A stretch of 64,000 bases of DNA from an uncultured Synergistales bacterium (GTDB lineage: Bacteria; Synergistota; Synergistia; Synergistales; Aminobacteriaceae), in NCBI GenBank assembly GCA_905233565.1, contig CAJOCL010000002.1:79988-143987 (forward strand), in the 5' to 3' direction. This document shows, in pieces, positions 46,280-56,136 of the stretch; position 1 is the stretch's first letter; every line of letters starts with the position of its first letter. Under the pieces are notes generated by a model. The model made no database searches, was not told the origin of the DNA, and worked only from the letters and a program-made list of their open reading frames with translations. The position numbers were made by a program, and so were the translations under genes.

Positions 46280-46835
46280 AGAGACTGACATAAATTTATC
46301 GCTTAATCTTGACGGTACGGGGAAAAATGAAATTTCTACAGGCTGCGGATTTCTGGATCATATGCTGATTTTATTTGCCTCACATGGCCGCTTTGATCTT
46401 AAAGTTAAATGCAGGGGAGATTATGATGTTGATTTTCATCACACTGTCGAAGATGTAGGGATTTGCTTGGGTCAGGCATTTTTTGAGGCATTGGGCGAAA
46501 AGAAAGGTATTAACCGTTACGGGGATATTATTTTGCCTATGGACGAGGCTTTAATAATGACGGCCGTAGATTTTTCGGGAAGGGCGTATCTTTGCTGGAA
46601 CGTTAATATTGAGGCTCAGAAAGTCGGGGATTTTGATACGGAACTTGCTGAAGAGTTCTGGCTCGGTTTTGTAAGAAATTCGCTTTGTACTCTGCATTTC
46701 AGGCAGCTTTCAGGGAAAAACGCTCATCACATTATAGAATGTTCATTCAAATCAGCAGCCCGAAGCATATCTCAGGCAGTGAAAATTAACCCTGAATACG
46801 CCGATGAAATTCCGTCAACAAAAGGATTAATATAA
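46248..46835 (+). CDS. hisB: Imidazoleglycerol-phosphate dehydratase
   Basis: TGCGFLDHMLILFASHGRFDL, DFHHTVEDVGICLGQAF, NAHHIIECSFKSAARSISQAV; overlaps hisC. Confidence 0.95.
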   Translation: MRESSITRKTKETDINLSLNLDGTGKNEISTGCGFLDHMLILFASHGRFDLKVKCRGDYDVDFHHTVEDVGICLGQAFFEALGEKKGINRYGDIILPMDEALIMTAVDFSGRAYLCWNVNIEAQKVGDFDTELAEEFWLGFVRNSLCTLHFRQLSGKNAHHIIECSFKSAARSISQAVKINPEYADEIPSTKGLI

Positions 46836-46888
46836 AAATTACCGGGTCAGAGAGTTTTTATTTTCTCCGCCCGGTCTTGGATTTACCG

Positions 46889-47377
46889 CTATGCTGCCGG
46901 CACTGAAAGTTTTCCGTCATCAATGAGCGCGTTTGCTACCCATTCGGCAACAACGCCCGTAATCTCGATGCAGTGTGCTTTTCTTTCCGGAGACATGAAG
47001 TTATCTCCTGCCCACTGGCGGGTCATTACCCTGCAGCACGTTGCGCCGTATTTTTCCTTCACGAAATCATGAAGCCCCTTTGCAACCTCGAACATTTTCG
47101 GATTCATGGGCTGGCCTTTTGTACGTCCGTAGACTATGCCCAACGCCATTTCACCGCCTGAAACTGCGCCGCATAAGCACTGGGCTTTACCCAGACCGAT
47201 CGGGAAACTTGAGGCCATTTTCACGATGTTGTCATCAAACGGCTTGCCTAAAGCGTCGTTGATTGTCTGCAGGACGGCTTCAGAACAAAAGAAAGTTCCG
47301 CTTCTGAAATATTCCTCTGCAGTATTGCGGATTGATTTTACATACTCTTCACGTGTCATAATAATTTTACCCTCCAA
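46889..47377 (-). CDS. C-GCAxxG-C-C family redox protein
   Basis: FFCSEAVLQTI, GLGKAQCLCGAVSGGEMALGIVYGR, YGATCCRVMTRQW. Confidence 0.85.
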   Translation of the reverse strand: MEGKIIMTREEYVKSIRNTAEEYFRSGTFFCSEAVLQTINDALGKPFDDNIVKMASSFPIGLGKAQCLCGAVSGGEMALGIVYGRTKGQPMNPKMFEVAKGLHDFVKEKYGATCCRVMTRQWAGDNFMSPERKAHCIEITGVVAEWVANALIDDGKLSVPAA

Positions 47378-47385
47378 AATTTATA

Positions 47386-48291
47386 TTACTTCGCGCTGCT
47401 GAATATAAATATCACGTAGCGCACAAGTACCCATAAGACTATTACCGCTGCTATGACGGTCTGGACATCGCATAAAGTCCCCTGCCATGAAAAGCCGGTG
47501 AAAGCCGCCGACATTTTTACGGCTATTGCGCTTATAACCAGAGGGAATGTAAAAGCTGAATGGCTCGGCATGAATGCACCTCTGAAAGTAAGCAGGAAAT
47601 ATATAATCCCTGCAGCCCAGAAAAATATTGAGAACACAAGCAGCGCATGAACTATATACGCGTTTTTTTCAGGAAATGAAACCATGTATCCGGCCAGCAA
47701 TAATGATGCAGGAGCAGCAAATATTACCGTTGTTGGCATTGCAGGAGCAGGAATTTCGCCGACAATCCAGACCCTGTAGCAGACGATTAAAAGAAGCAGT
47801 ATATATGTTACGAGTCCGAACCAGAAAGCATAACGGCCGATTTCAAGCCTTCCCGTTACGGGAGCCGAAACGCTCGCAACCGCAATCCCCACATAGACTA
47901 TGAACCATGACGGAAATACTTTCTTCACGGCAAAGCCCTTAACCGCAAAATTCATGGTGAACCATATTATCAACAGTACATGACATATAACGCCGATATA
48001 CCAGATTATGCCCGCACAGTCTGAACAGTAAGGCTTTACATAACCGGCCAGAAGCATGGTAGCCATTGTTATTGTCGGGAAGACGCTGGCCGCTACGGGA
48101 TTGCTCAGAGGCTCAGAAAGTTTTTTGTTCAGTATTAAGACTTTCAGGACATACGGAACATAAAGAACGAACGCAATAACGCCGAGTGCTAATCTTGCCT
48201 CATTGCTGTATGACTGTACAAGATTGCCGAGTGCAAAAAGACCGAGAATAAGCCCGGCGATAGGAATAGGATAACGCTTCAGGAAATCCAT
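47386..48291 (-). CDS. TDT (TehA/SLAC1) family transporter
   Basis: PIPIAGLILGLFALGNL, PVAASVFPTITMATMLLAGY, multi-TM. Confidence 0.82.
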   Translation of the reverse strand: MDFLKRYPIPIAGLILGLFALGNLVQSYSNEARLALGVIAFVLYVPYVLKVLILNKKLSEPLSNPVAASVFPTITMATMLLAGYVKPYCSDCAGIIWYIGVICHVLLIIWFTMNFAVKGFAVKKVFPSWFIVYVGIAVASVSAPVTGRLEIGRYAFWFGLVTYILLLLIVCYRVWIVGEIPAPAMPTTVIFAAPASLLLAGYMVSFPEKNAYIVHALLVFSIFFWAAGIIYFLLTFRGAFMPSHSAFTFPLVISAIAVKMSAAFTGFSWQGTLCDVQTVIAAVIVLWVLVRYVIFIFSSAK

Positions 48292-48563
48292 GACAAATTA
48301 ATACCTCCTCAAAAATTTTTAAGGCTGTCTCAGAATTTACGCGTGAAAAACGGGAAAGTTCAGAGAGAAGCCGAAACGAGAATATTTATTACTGCCTGCA
48401 GCACGTGCATTACAGTTTACGCATCACATAAATTTTGTCTTATTCATGTTTATCCCCGTTCAGCTCCCTTCATTTTAATTTTAATTTAAGGTAAGTTAAT
48501 ACTTTTGACTGAAAATTATAATATCAGCATTTATTATTAATTTCTATAACGATTTTTCATTAC

Positions 48564-49928
48564 TCAGACCATATTTTCAGGGACAATATATTTTTCGTAC
48601 TCTTCAGCCGTCAAAAAACCTAATGAAACGGCGGCTTCTTTCAGCGTTATATTATTTCTGTGTGCATGTTTTGCGATTTTAGCGGCGTTGTCATAACCTG
48701 TATGAGGGTTTAACGCCGTAACAAGCATCAATGATTTCGATAAATTCTCCCGCATTTTTTCAATGTTCGGACGTATACCGGCAAGGCACTTTTGTGTAAA
48801 GAACCTGAATGTACCGGCTAAAATATTTACAGACTGAAGGAAGTTATAGGCAATTAAGGGCAGAAATACATTCAGCTGAAAATTTCCCTGACTTGCCGCA
48901 AATCCTATAGCCGAATCATTCCCCATTACCTGAACGGCTGCCATTGTCATTGCCTCGCACTGTGTAGGATTGACTTTTCCCGGCATTATCGAACTTCCCG
49001 GCTCATTCTCAGGAATTGAAATCTCGCCTAATCCGCATCTCGGCCCCGATGAAAGCCAGCGTATATCATTGGCAATTTTCATAATGTCAGCTGCTAAAGC
49101 CTTCAATGCCCCGTGAACGTATGCCGTTGAACTTTGTGACGTCAAAGAATAGAACTTGTTGGAACTTGTAGTGAAGGGCTGCCCCGTCAATTCAGAAATT
49201 TCATGTGCTGACTGTTCCGCAAAACCCTTCGGAGCGTTAAGCCCCGTACCTACCGCTGTACCGCCGAGAGCAAGAGGATATAATTTTTTCATGGCCTCTG
49301 AAATTGAGTTTTTCCCCCTCGATAACATTTCCTGCCACGCTGAAATCTCCTGCCCGAAAGTTATCGGCACTGCGTCCTGTAAATGCGTCCTGCCTGTTTT
49401 GATTACGTTCATGTTCTCATTTTTCAGGCGTTCAAGAACTTTTATACCCTCATCAAGAGACGGAAAAAGTTTCTGCGTAATTTCAATAACTGCCGCTATG
49501 TTTATTGCTGTCGGGAAAGTGTCATTTGAACTTTGCGACATGTTGACATGATCGTTGGGGTGCAGGAGTTTTTCGCCTGCTAATTCGTTTCCCCTGCCTG
49601 CTATAACCTCGTTGACGTTCATATTTGTCTGAGTTCCCGAACCTGTCTGAAAGACAACAAGCGGAAAATGAGCATCAAGTTTTCCTGCTGAAATCTCATC
49701 GCATACTGAAGTTATTAAATTCATCCGCTTTTCGTCCAATCGTCCTGCCTTGAAATTTGCGATCGCTGAGGCTTTCTTGATTACTGAAAGCGCATAAATT
49801 ATCGGCATGGGCATACGCTCAGTATTCTGCGGAAAATTCTCAATGCTTCTCTGTGTCTGAGCCCCCCAGTATGACCATGAAGGGACTTTTATTTCACCCA
49901 TTGAGTCGCGTTCAGTTCTGTATTCCAT
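48564..49928 (-). CDS. fumC: Fumarate hydratase class II
   Basis: ERDSMGEIKVPSWSYWGAQTQRSIENF, TGSGTQTNMNVNEVIAGR, GSSIMPGKVNPTQCEAM. Confidence 0.97.
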   Translation of the reverse strand: MEYRTERDSMGEIKVPSWSYWGAQTQRSIENFPQNTERMPMPIIYALSVIKKASAIANFKAGRLDEKRMNLITSVCDEISAGKLDAHFPLVVFQTGSGTQTNMNVNEVIAGRGNELAGEKLLHPNDHVNMSQSSNDTFPTAINIAAVIEITQKLFPSLDEGIKVLERLKNENMNVIKTGRTHLQDAVPITFGQEISAWQEMLSRGKNSISEAMKKLYPLALGGTAVGTGLNAPKGFAEQSAHEISELTGQPFTTSSNKFYSLTSQSSTAYVHGALKALAADIMKIANDIRWLSSGPRCGLGEISIPENEPGSSIMPGKVNPTQCEAMTMAAVQVMGNDSAIGFAASQGNFQLNVFLPLIAYNFLQSVNILAGTFRFFTQKCLAGIRPNIEKMRENLSKSLMLVTALNPHTGYDNAAKIAKHAHRNNITLKEAAVSLGFLTAEEYEKYIVPENMV

Positions 49929-50027
49929 ATTAATATTAAAATCTCCTTGTCATTTTTCAGGAATTATAGCGCAAAAAAATTATCCCCTCTGCCTTAAAAT
50001 AGCAGGGGGGGTTTTAATCTTTAATCT

Positions 50028-50279
50028 TTAACAAAATTTCATGCGTTCCGGCTTTCCTTCCTCGCCGTCAAAGAATTTCAGGATATTAACTTCATTTTCA
50101 GAAATAATATCAGTGATTTTCTTTCTGTCGCTCTCATCGTGAAACATCACGCAGACACCGCAGCACTTGTCCGCTTCTCTGGGTGTCGGCGAAAATGTAC
50201 ACTTCACGCCCTCAGCCTTGAGAATGTCATAGAGTTTCTGAGCGTTTTTTACGTCAGGGAAAAGGACATAATGCCTCAA
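50028..50279 (-). CDS. DUF3343 (putative Se/S carrier-like) protein
   Basis: FPDVKNAQKLYDILKAEGVKCTFSPTPREADKCCGVCVMF. Confidence 0.88.
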   Translation of the reverse strand: MRHYVLFPDVKNAQKLYDILKAEGVKCTFSPTPREADKCCGVCVMFHDESDRKKITDIISENEVNILKFFDGEEGKPERMKFC

Positions 50280-51553
50280 TTTCCGAGCATCTCCAAGAAT
50301 GCGCCGATTCTCGTTTTCAGCTGTTCCGCGTCCTGATCCGTGTAATCTGTCTCAATTCCGAGAACGGGAATACCGGCCTTTTTCAGTTCGCGTTCGACAA
50401 AATGACCCTCAATGTCATATATATTGCAGAATTTCAGGTTCATATCGATAACGCCGTCAGCCTTGTACTCTTCCGCGAGGCGTTTAATGTCGTCAATCCT
50501 CTCAAAGTTAGGCGTGAAACATGCACAGTGTATGGCTCCCATGTATCTTTCAGTGAGGTGTTTTATCATTTCGTCAACCGTTGAGCCTGACTCATCAACG
50601 CATTTTTCATAGTAACGTATGCCGGTACACATTTCCTCACAGACTACGGCACCGCCGAGAGTTTCAATTATGTGATGTACTTTCCAGTTGGGAATTGAGA
50701 GCGGAGTACCCGTCAGCAATATTCTTTTTGCGCCCTTTTTGAAAACTGAAACTCCGTTCTTTGCGCGTGTTTCAAGCTCATCACATAATTTGTTTATCTG
50801 AGCCGTAATTCTCGCAGGGTCATCGTAGAATGCAATCTGCGTGATTAACAGGACATCTTTGCCGCTTATCGGGATATTTTCAAGTTTCCTGAAATCTGAA
50901 AGCCTTTGAAGTGCCTTTCTTTTCTTGTTTAACAGGACTATTGCAGAACGCAGATTCTCAGGAGTAACTTTGTTGCCTGTCAGTTCCTCGCATTTTTTCA
51001 GGTAGCCTTTAATTTCGTCTGCCCAGTGTTCGTAATCCTTCGGCCTCTTCATCTGCGGAATGTCCATTACATACACCGGTGCATCTTCCGCTAAAATCTC
51101 CCATGCTTTTTTCTTTCCGTCGCATGTATTTTCGCCCACGAACATATCGGCAAGCCTGAAAAACGGGCATGTCCTGTCAAATCTCGCGCCTAAACTTGCC
51201 TTTATTAACGGGCATGTAGCCGCCGGGAGTTTCTTTTCGCCGCCGGGAACCCAGAACTGTGAACCAGAACAAAGACCCGTTGAAATTGCTCCTGCTGCTA
51301 CGGGTATTTCGTCAGGAACGTGAATGCAGAAAGTGCCGACAACTTTTCCGCCGTTCTTTTTGTGTTCGACAAGCTCGGCCGGCCTTATGCCGTGAATTTC
51401 AGCTACTACCATGTTGAAGTAGTCCATTCCTTCGGGCCTGTTCTCCTGTGAAAGATAGACATCTCCGAACGCTCCCGGAAGAGCCTCGCATAACAGGTCA
51501 TGCGTTTTTACGTCCATTCCGAGTTTTTCCCACATCTCGTGATAATCTGCCAT
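50276..51553 (-). CDS. 2-hydroxyacyl-CoA dehydratase-like double-cubane cluster protein (HgdB/YjiM-like)
   Basis: GLCSGSQFWVPGGEKKLPAATCPLIKASLGARFDRTCPFFRLADMFVGENTCDGKKKAWEIL. Confidence 0.88.
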   Translation of the reverse strand: MADYHEMWEKLGMDVKTHDLLCEALPGAFGDVYLSQENRPEGMDYFNMVVAEIHGIRPAELVEHKKNGGKVVGTFCIHVPDEIPVAAGAISTGLCSGSQFWVPGGEKKLPAATCPLIKASLGARFDRTCPFFRLADMFVGENTCDGKKKAWEILAEDAPVYVMDIPQMKRPKDYEHWADEIKGYLKKCEELTGNKVTPENLRSAIVLLNKKRKALQRLSDFRKLENIPISGKDVLLITQIAFYDDPARITAQINKLCDELETRAKNGVSVFKKGAKRILLTGTPLSIPNWKVHHIIETLGGAVVCEEMCTGIRYYEKCVDESGSTVDEMIKHLTERYMGAIHCACFTPNFERIDDIKRLAEEYKADGVIDMNLKFCNIYDIEGHFVERELKKAGIPVLGIETDYTDQDAEQLKTRIGAFLEMLGN

Positions 51554-51560
51554 TTTAATA

Positions 51561-52349
51561 TTAATCCTCCCTCATGTAATTTATCCTTTTACCCTCACAG
51601 TAAGGGCAGTTCTCATAAACAAAGTCATAATTCCCGTTTATGTCGCAGAAATTTTCAAGTATCCTGTATTTTCTGCCTGAATAGATTTCGTCTATCTGCC
51701 TGTAAATTCCTGCACCGTCCTGCACACGGACAGGGATAAATTTTTCAGGCTCATCAGAAAATTTAATTTCCCGCGATATTTCGGAAATTAATTCCACGCG
51801 TTCACCGGGATCAAGAAATTTCGTGTAATATTCGAGTATATAAACCTGCATTCCCGTTAATTCCGTCCTGAATTTCAAGCCCTCAATAAGCGTATTAAGT
51901 TTGTTTAACAGCATTGAATGCGTTAAACATTTTTCCATGCTTAAACGCTTATTGCCGTATACCCTGAAAATCTCATTGAATAGAGCATTTTCCGAGCCTT
52001 TTCTGTAAACAAATATATTTTTGTCTTTCAGCTTTGACATTTCACGGGTCATAACAGGGCAGAAGTCATCAACAACGATTATTTTGCTGCTGTGAATTAA
52101 CGGACACTTGTCGGTCTTTGCGTAAGTTACCGTAGCATCAACAAGCGGACATAATCCTTCTTCCACCGAAAATTTAAGAATACTGCCGTCCATTCCGTGA
52201 ACGGGAATAGCCCAAAGCCCCAGTGAATTTAGAGCGTCAAAAGGGGCATGTGAGCCGATACAGCCTATAACGTCATCACGCATTACGGCCTTTACGTAGG
52301 CTTCACGCCTCAGACCTTCAACACGTCCGATAACATCATCAATATTCAT
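51561..52349 (-). CDS. Second 2-hydroxyacyl-CoA dehydratase-like (HgdB-family) protein, short
   Basis: EEGLCPLVDATVTYAKTDKCPLIHSSKIIVVDDFCPVMTREM; C-terminal NCPYC; position in cluster. Confidence 0.65.
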   Translation of the reverse strand: MNIDDVIGRVEGLRREAYVKAVMRDDVIGCIGSHAPFDALNSLGLWAIPVHGMDGSILKFSVEEGLCPLVDATVTYAKTDKCPLIHSSKIIVVDDFCPVMTREMSKLKDKNIFVYRKGSENALFNEIFRVYGNKRLSMEKCLTHSMLLNKLNTLIEGLKFRTELTGMQVYILEYYTKFLDPGERVELISEISREIKFSDEPEKFIPVRVQDGAGIYRQIDEIYSGRKYRILENFCDINGNYDFVYENCPYCEGKRINYMRED

Positions 52350-52366
52350 GACTAAATTTTACTTTT

Positions 52367-53122
52367 TCACTTCCCGAGCAGTGCCGCGCCGATTGCGCCG
52401 GCAAATCTGGCATCGCTGCACGTTCTTACTTCACTGCCGAGAGTTCCGCCGAGTTTTTCAACGAGTAACGGACATTCGCAGAAACCGCCCGTAAGATAAT
52501 AACCGCCTGAGACGCTTTTACGGCTTACGAGTGTTGAAACTTTCGAGACAACTGAGCCGACAGCACCGCAGGCAATATCTTCGCGGGGAGTACCTAGACC
52601 CATCAGGCTTACGATTTCGCTTTCAGCAAATACGGTACACATTGACGAGATTTTTATCTCGTGTCCTTTTTCAGCCATTGAAAAAAATTCCTGAAGAGTT
52701 ACGCCCATTCTGTTGGCCATGACTTCCAAGAATTTCCCTGTTCCTGCCGAACATTTATCATTCATGACGAAATCGACAACTTTACCCCTGCTTAGAACAA
52801 TAACTTTTGTATCCTGACCGCCGATGTCTATAACCGTTAAATTTTCACCGCCCAAGAAAGCTGCACCCTTACCGTGACATGTAATTTCAGTCAAAGTGCT
52901 GTCAGCGTAAGGCACTGAAACACGGCCGTAACCCGTTGCAGTAATTTTAAGTTCTTCCCTTGAATATCCGTGAGATAAGAGCCAGGTTAATAAATCGTCA
53001 GCCGTCTGCCTGCTGTTCCAGCCTGAAGGCATTAACTTACGGTCAATAATCCGCGACTTGTCATCACTTAGAATTACGGCCTTTGCAGCCGTTGAGCCTA
53101 TATCTATTCCAACGTATAACAT
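52367..53122 (-). CDS. Acyl-CoA dehydratase activase / ASKHA ATPase (HgdC/YjiL-like)
   Basis: MLYVGIDIGSTAAKAVIL, VIDIGGQDTKVIVL, DKCSAGTGKFLEVMANRMG, SMCTVFAESEIVSL. Confidence 0.95.
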   Translation of the reverse strand: MLYVGIDIGSTAAKAVILSDDKSRIIDRKLMPSGWNSRQTADDLLTWLLSHGYSREELKITATGYGRVSVPYADSTLTEITCHGKGAAFLGGENLTVIDIGGQDTKVIVLSRGKVVDFVMNDKCSAGTGKFLEVMANRMGVTLQEFFSMAEKGHEIKISSMCTVFAESEIVSLMGLGTPREDIACGAVGSVVSKVSTLVSRKSVSGGYYLTGGFCECPLLVEKLGGTLGSEVRTCSDARFAGAIGAALLGK

Positions 53123-53706
53123 CAGAATATCAGGGTGTTATCTGCTCCCGTGATCATTTCCATAATCTCAAACATATTTGAGATTGTTCCGACCGCAACT
53201 TTATCGGTGATATTAAAGTGAGTTGTGCATGTTCCGCAGACAAGTATTTTAGTTCCGGCCTTCTCAAGTTCCCTGATGTACTCACAGGCTGAAGACTCAG
53301 GGAGAACGAGTTTAACGCCCTCATTCATGAAAGCCATGACGGCAGGACGGCGCGAAAGTTTTGAAATACAGCCGAGAAAAGCCTTCATCAGGACTTCGCC
53401 GAGTTCCTTGTCATTTCCGCCTAAAACATCGTGGGCTATGAGGATTGCTAAAAGCTCATCACGCGGCTTTGACGGGGTTACTTCCCCTGATGCTGATTTC
53501 TTGGCGGTTAACCTGCGTTCCTGAGTGCCGGAAATGCGTTCAAGTTCGACCGTGTAGCCCTTTCCCTGAAGCAGGCGCGTAACGTTTGAAACGGCGATGT
53601 CGTTGTCGACAGAAACTTCGATCTCAGCTGCGCCCTTTTCGATTTCAGCTTTCGTCATTATGACGGGTTCGGGGCATAATTTGCCCATAGCATTAACTTT
53701 TACCAT
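53122..53706 (-). CDS. yedF: Sulfurtransferase-like selenium metabolism protein YedF
   Basis: VNAMGKLCPEPVIMTKAEIEKG (TusA-like) + C-terminal DsrE-like LILAHDVLGGNDKELGEVLMKAFLGC/VCGTCTTHFNI. Confidence 0.92.
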   Translation of the reverse strand: MVKVNAMGKLCPEPVIMTKAEIEKGAAEIEVSVDNDIAVSNVTRLLQGKGYTVELERISGTQERRLTAKKSASGEVTPSKPRDELLAILIAHDVLGGNDKELGEVLMKAFLGCISKLSRRPAVMAFMNEGVKLVLPESSACEYIRELEKAGTKILVCGTCTTHFNITDKVAVGTISNMFEIMEMITGADNTLIF

Positions 53707-53984
53707 TTGAAAGAAAACCTCCTGTGTTAATCCGGGAGTTTTTTAATTTATGCAGATGCAAAGGAAATGTATATCAGTGTCAGTAAATGAGTACGTCAAT
53801 ATGCAGTCCCGTGCATTTTTTAATTTTTCAGGTGAAATATAGAAACTGCATAAACTTTTGAGTACTCCTCTTGGAAAAATTTTATTATGTTTGAGATTTT
53901 AGCATTAAAATGAAGTTTTTTGATATAACGCAAAAAATTATCCCCCTCCGTTATTATTTCGGAAAGGGATATTTTTATTCTACA

Positions 53985-54275
53985 TTAATTCAGCATCAGC
54001 AAGGCGGCAGAATAGCACACGGAACCGTCCATTATGATTACGCCGTAATAGTCCTTTCCAGTCTCGTCATCATGGACTGAATCGCAGTAGCCCTGAACTT
54101 TTATGATTTTCCCCTCATATTCCGGTGGATTGCACATAACGTTAAACAGTCCTGAATATGCCATCACGCCGCTTAATTTCGTCAGGTCAATATCCGGCTT
54201 CATTCCTGCACCGTATGACGCTGAGAACATGAACATAATAACAATTAAAAGTGAACATAAAAATTTTTTTGTCAT
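53985..54275 (-). CDS. Small secreted hypothetical protein at end of zinc-transport operon
   Basis: Signal peptide, MAYSGLFNVMCNPPEYEGKIIKVQGYCDSVHDDETGKDYYGVIIMDGSVCYSA. Confidence 0.65.
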   Translation of the reverse strand: MTKKFLCSLLIVIMFMFSASYGAGMKPDIDLTKLSGVMAYSGLFNVMCNPPEYEGKIIKVQGYCDSVHDDETGKDYYGVIIMDGSVCYSAALLMLN

Positions 54276-54280
54276 GACAA

Positions 54281-54738
54281 TTATTGCCTCCTCAAAATTT
54301 TACCTGCAAGAAAAAATATCCCGAACATAAGCATATCGGCAGCTACTATCGTTGAACCTACAGGAGTACCGGAAAGTATTGACACTATCATTCCGAAGAG
54401 CGAACAAAAAACTGAAAGTATTGCGGAACTTAGAGTTACGGCCAGAAAGCTCCTGAATACGCGCATTGATGAGAGCGCAGGAAATATAACTAACGCCGAA
54501 ATCAGCAGCGACCCCGCAAGTTTCATTGAAAGAACGATAACTACTGCTATTGTTACGGCTATGATTAAGCTGCATATTTTAGCGTTGATTCCGCAGACAC
54601 CGGCGAAATCCTCATCAAACGTTACGGCGAATATCCTGTTATAGAAAAACACGAACATTCTTACGGTTATGACTGAAAGAATGATATTGCATTTCTTACG
54701 AACGGAAATTGAAAATACATGATCAAAGTTTCAAGCAT
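54281..54738 (-). pseudogene. znuB-like zinc ABC permease with internal deletion/frameshift
   Basis: Intact-looking start MLETLIMYFQFPFVRNA (ATG at 54738) then stop; out-of-frame C-terminal half NIILSVITVRMFVFFYNRIFAVTFDEDFAGVCGINAK... ; roughly 140 codons of the usual family length absent. Confidence 0.8.
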
Positions 54739-55180
54739 TTTTATTACCCTTTCCAAGTTCAAGAACACGGCTTGAATATTTCAGTGCCTCGCCGGTATCA
54801 TGAGAAATCATTATCACCGTTACGCCCGAATCATTCAGCTCTTTTATAACCCCGTAAAATTCCGAGCTTGAATCAGGATCAAGACCGGCAACAGGCTCAT
54901 CAAGGAATAAAATTTTTCCCGCCGCACATAATGAACGCGCTAACAAAACTCTTTGACGCTGTCCGCCCGATAATTCCCTGTAACACATGGAGGCTAAATC
55001 AGAAATATTCATTTTTTTCATGGCCTCAAGTGCTTTATTCTTTTCGTTCTTTCCGTAGAACGGACGGAAGCCGCATTTCCCAAGACAGCCTGAAATCACC
55101 ACTTCCATTACTGACGCAGGGAAATCCTTCTGAAGTTCATTCTGTTGAGGAACGTAACCTATCCTGAAAGAGGGGGGCAA
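54731..55180 (-). pseudogene. znuC-like ABC ATPase lacking N-terminus (no Walker A)
   Basis: Begins at FRIGYVPQQNELQKDFPASV, has ELSGGQRQRVLLARSL and ILFLDEPVAGLD but no GxxGxGKS; fused out of frame to truncated znuA. Confidence 0.82.
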
Positions 55181-56055
55181 ATGTCCTTCATTGCCGATGA
55201 CTGCATGGAGTCAAGAACAAGAATACGCTGATTTTTAGCCTTTGTTGAAGATATTACGGTCTGGGCGATTTTGTGTCTTGTCCCGTCAATCGTCAGAACA
55301 CAGGGAAGTGAAAGCTCATCGGCTTTCTTTGCCAGGAATATTACAGTTTCAAAACTTGCCTCGCTCTCTGCCGAACAGCCCGAAAATGCAGCGTAATATT
55401 TCAGCCCGTAATCGTCAGTTAAATATCTGAATGGGAATCTGTCGCCGAAAAGTATAACTTTCCTTTTTGAATTTTCGATGGTTTCAGCGTAAGACTTGTC
55501 GAGATTTGAAAGTTCACGAATGTAATTCTCAAGGTTTGCCGTGAATATATTTTTGTTTTTCGGATCAAGTCCGCAGAGAACTTCAGAAATTTTACGGCAG
55601 GTGATGACGGCATTTTTCAGCGATAACCATACATGTTCATCAGGCTCTTCGTGTTCATGCTCTTCATGTTCATGTCCGTGTTCGTGTTCCATACCCTCGA
55701 CGATCTCTTCAGGTTTCACGGAATCGCCGAGAACGTCAAGAAGATTGATGACTTTCGGCCCGTTCGGAGCTATATTTTTCAGGACATCGTCGGCCCATTC
55801 GTCAGACTCTCCGCCGACATAGATAAATAAATCGCATGATGAAATTTTCACAATATCCTGAGCTGAAGGCTGGAAGCTGTGAAGGTCGACGCCGCTGTCA
55901 AGCAGAAGAGTTATTGATGTTCCCGTACCTGCTGAAATTTCGCGCACCCAGTCATAAACCGGGAATATAGTAGCGACAACGGAAGCTGCAGAGCATTGAC
56001 CGGCAAAAAGCCACACCGAAATCAACAGAGCAGTCAATAACTGATATATTTTCCT
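55159..56055 (-). pseudogene. znuA-like zinc ABC substrate-binding protein, C-terminally truncated at deletion junction
   Basis: His-rich MEHEHGHEHEEHEHEEPDEHVWLSLKNA, ...TKAKNQRILVLDSMQSSAMKDI then ICPPLSG*; start ATG (MRKIYQ) inside ORF. Confidence 0.75.
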
Positions 56056-56136
56056 CATAATAATAATCAAACCCCTTTAATTTATAGATATAGATTGAAT
56101 TTTTTTTGCTGAATGCTTATGAGTTATTAATTAAAT

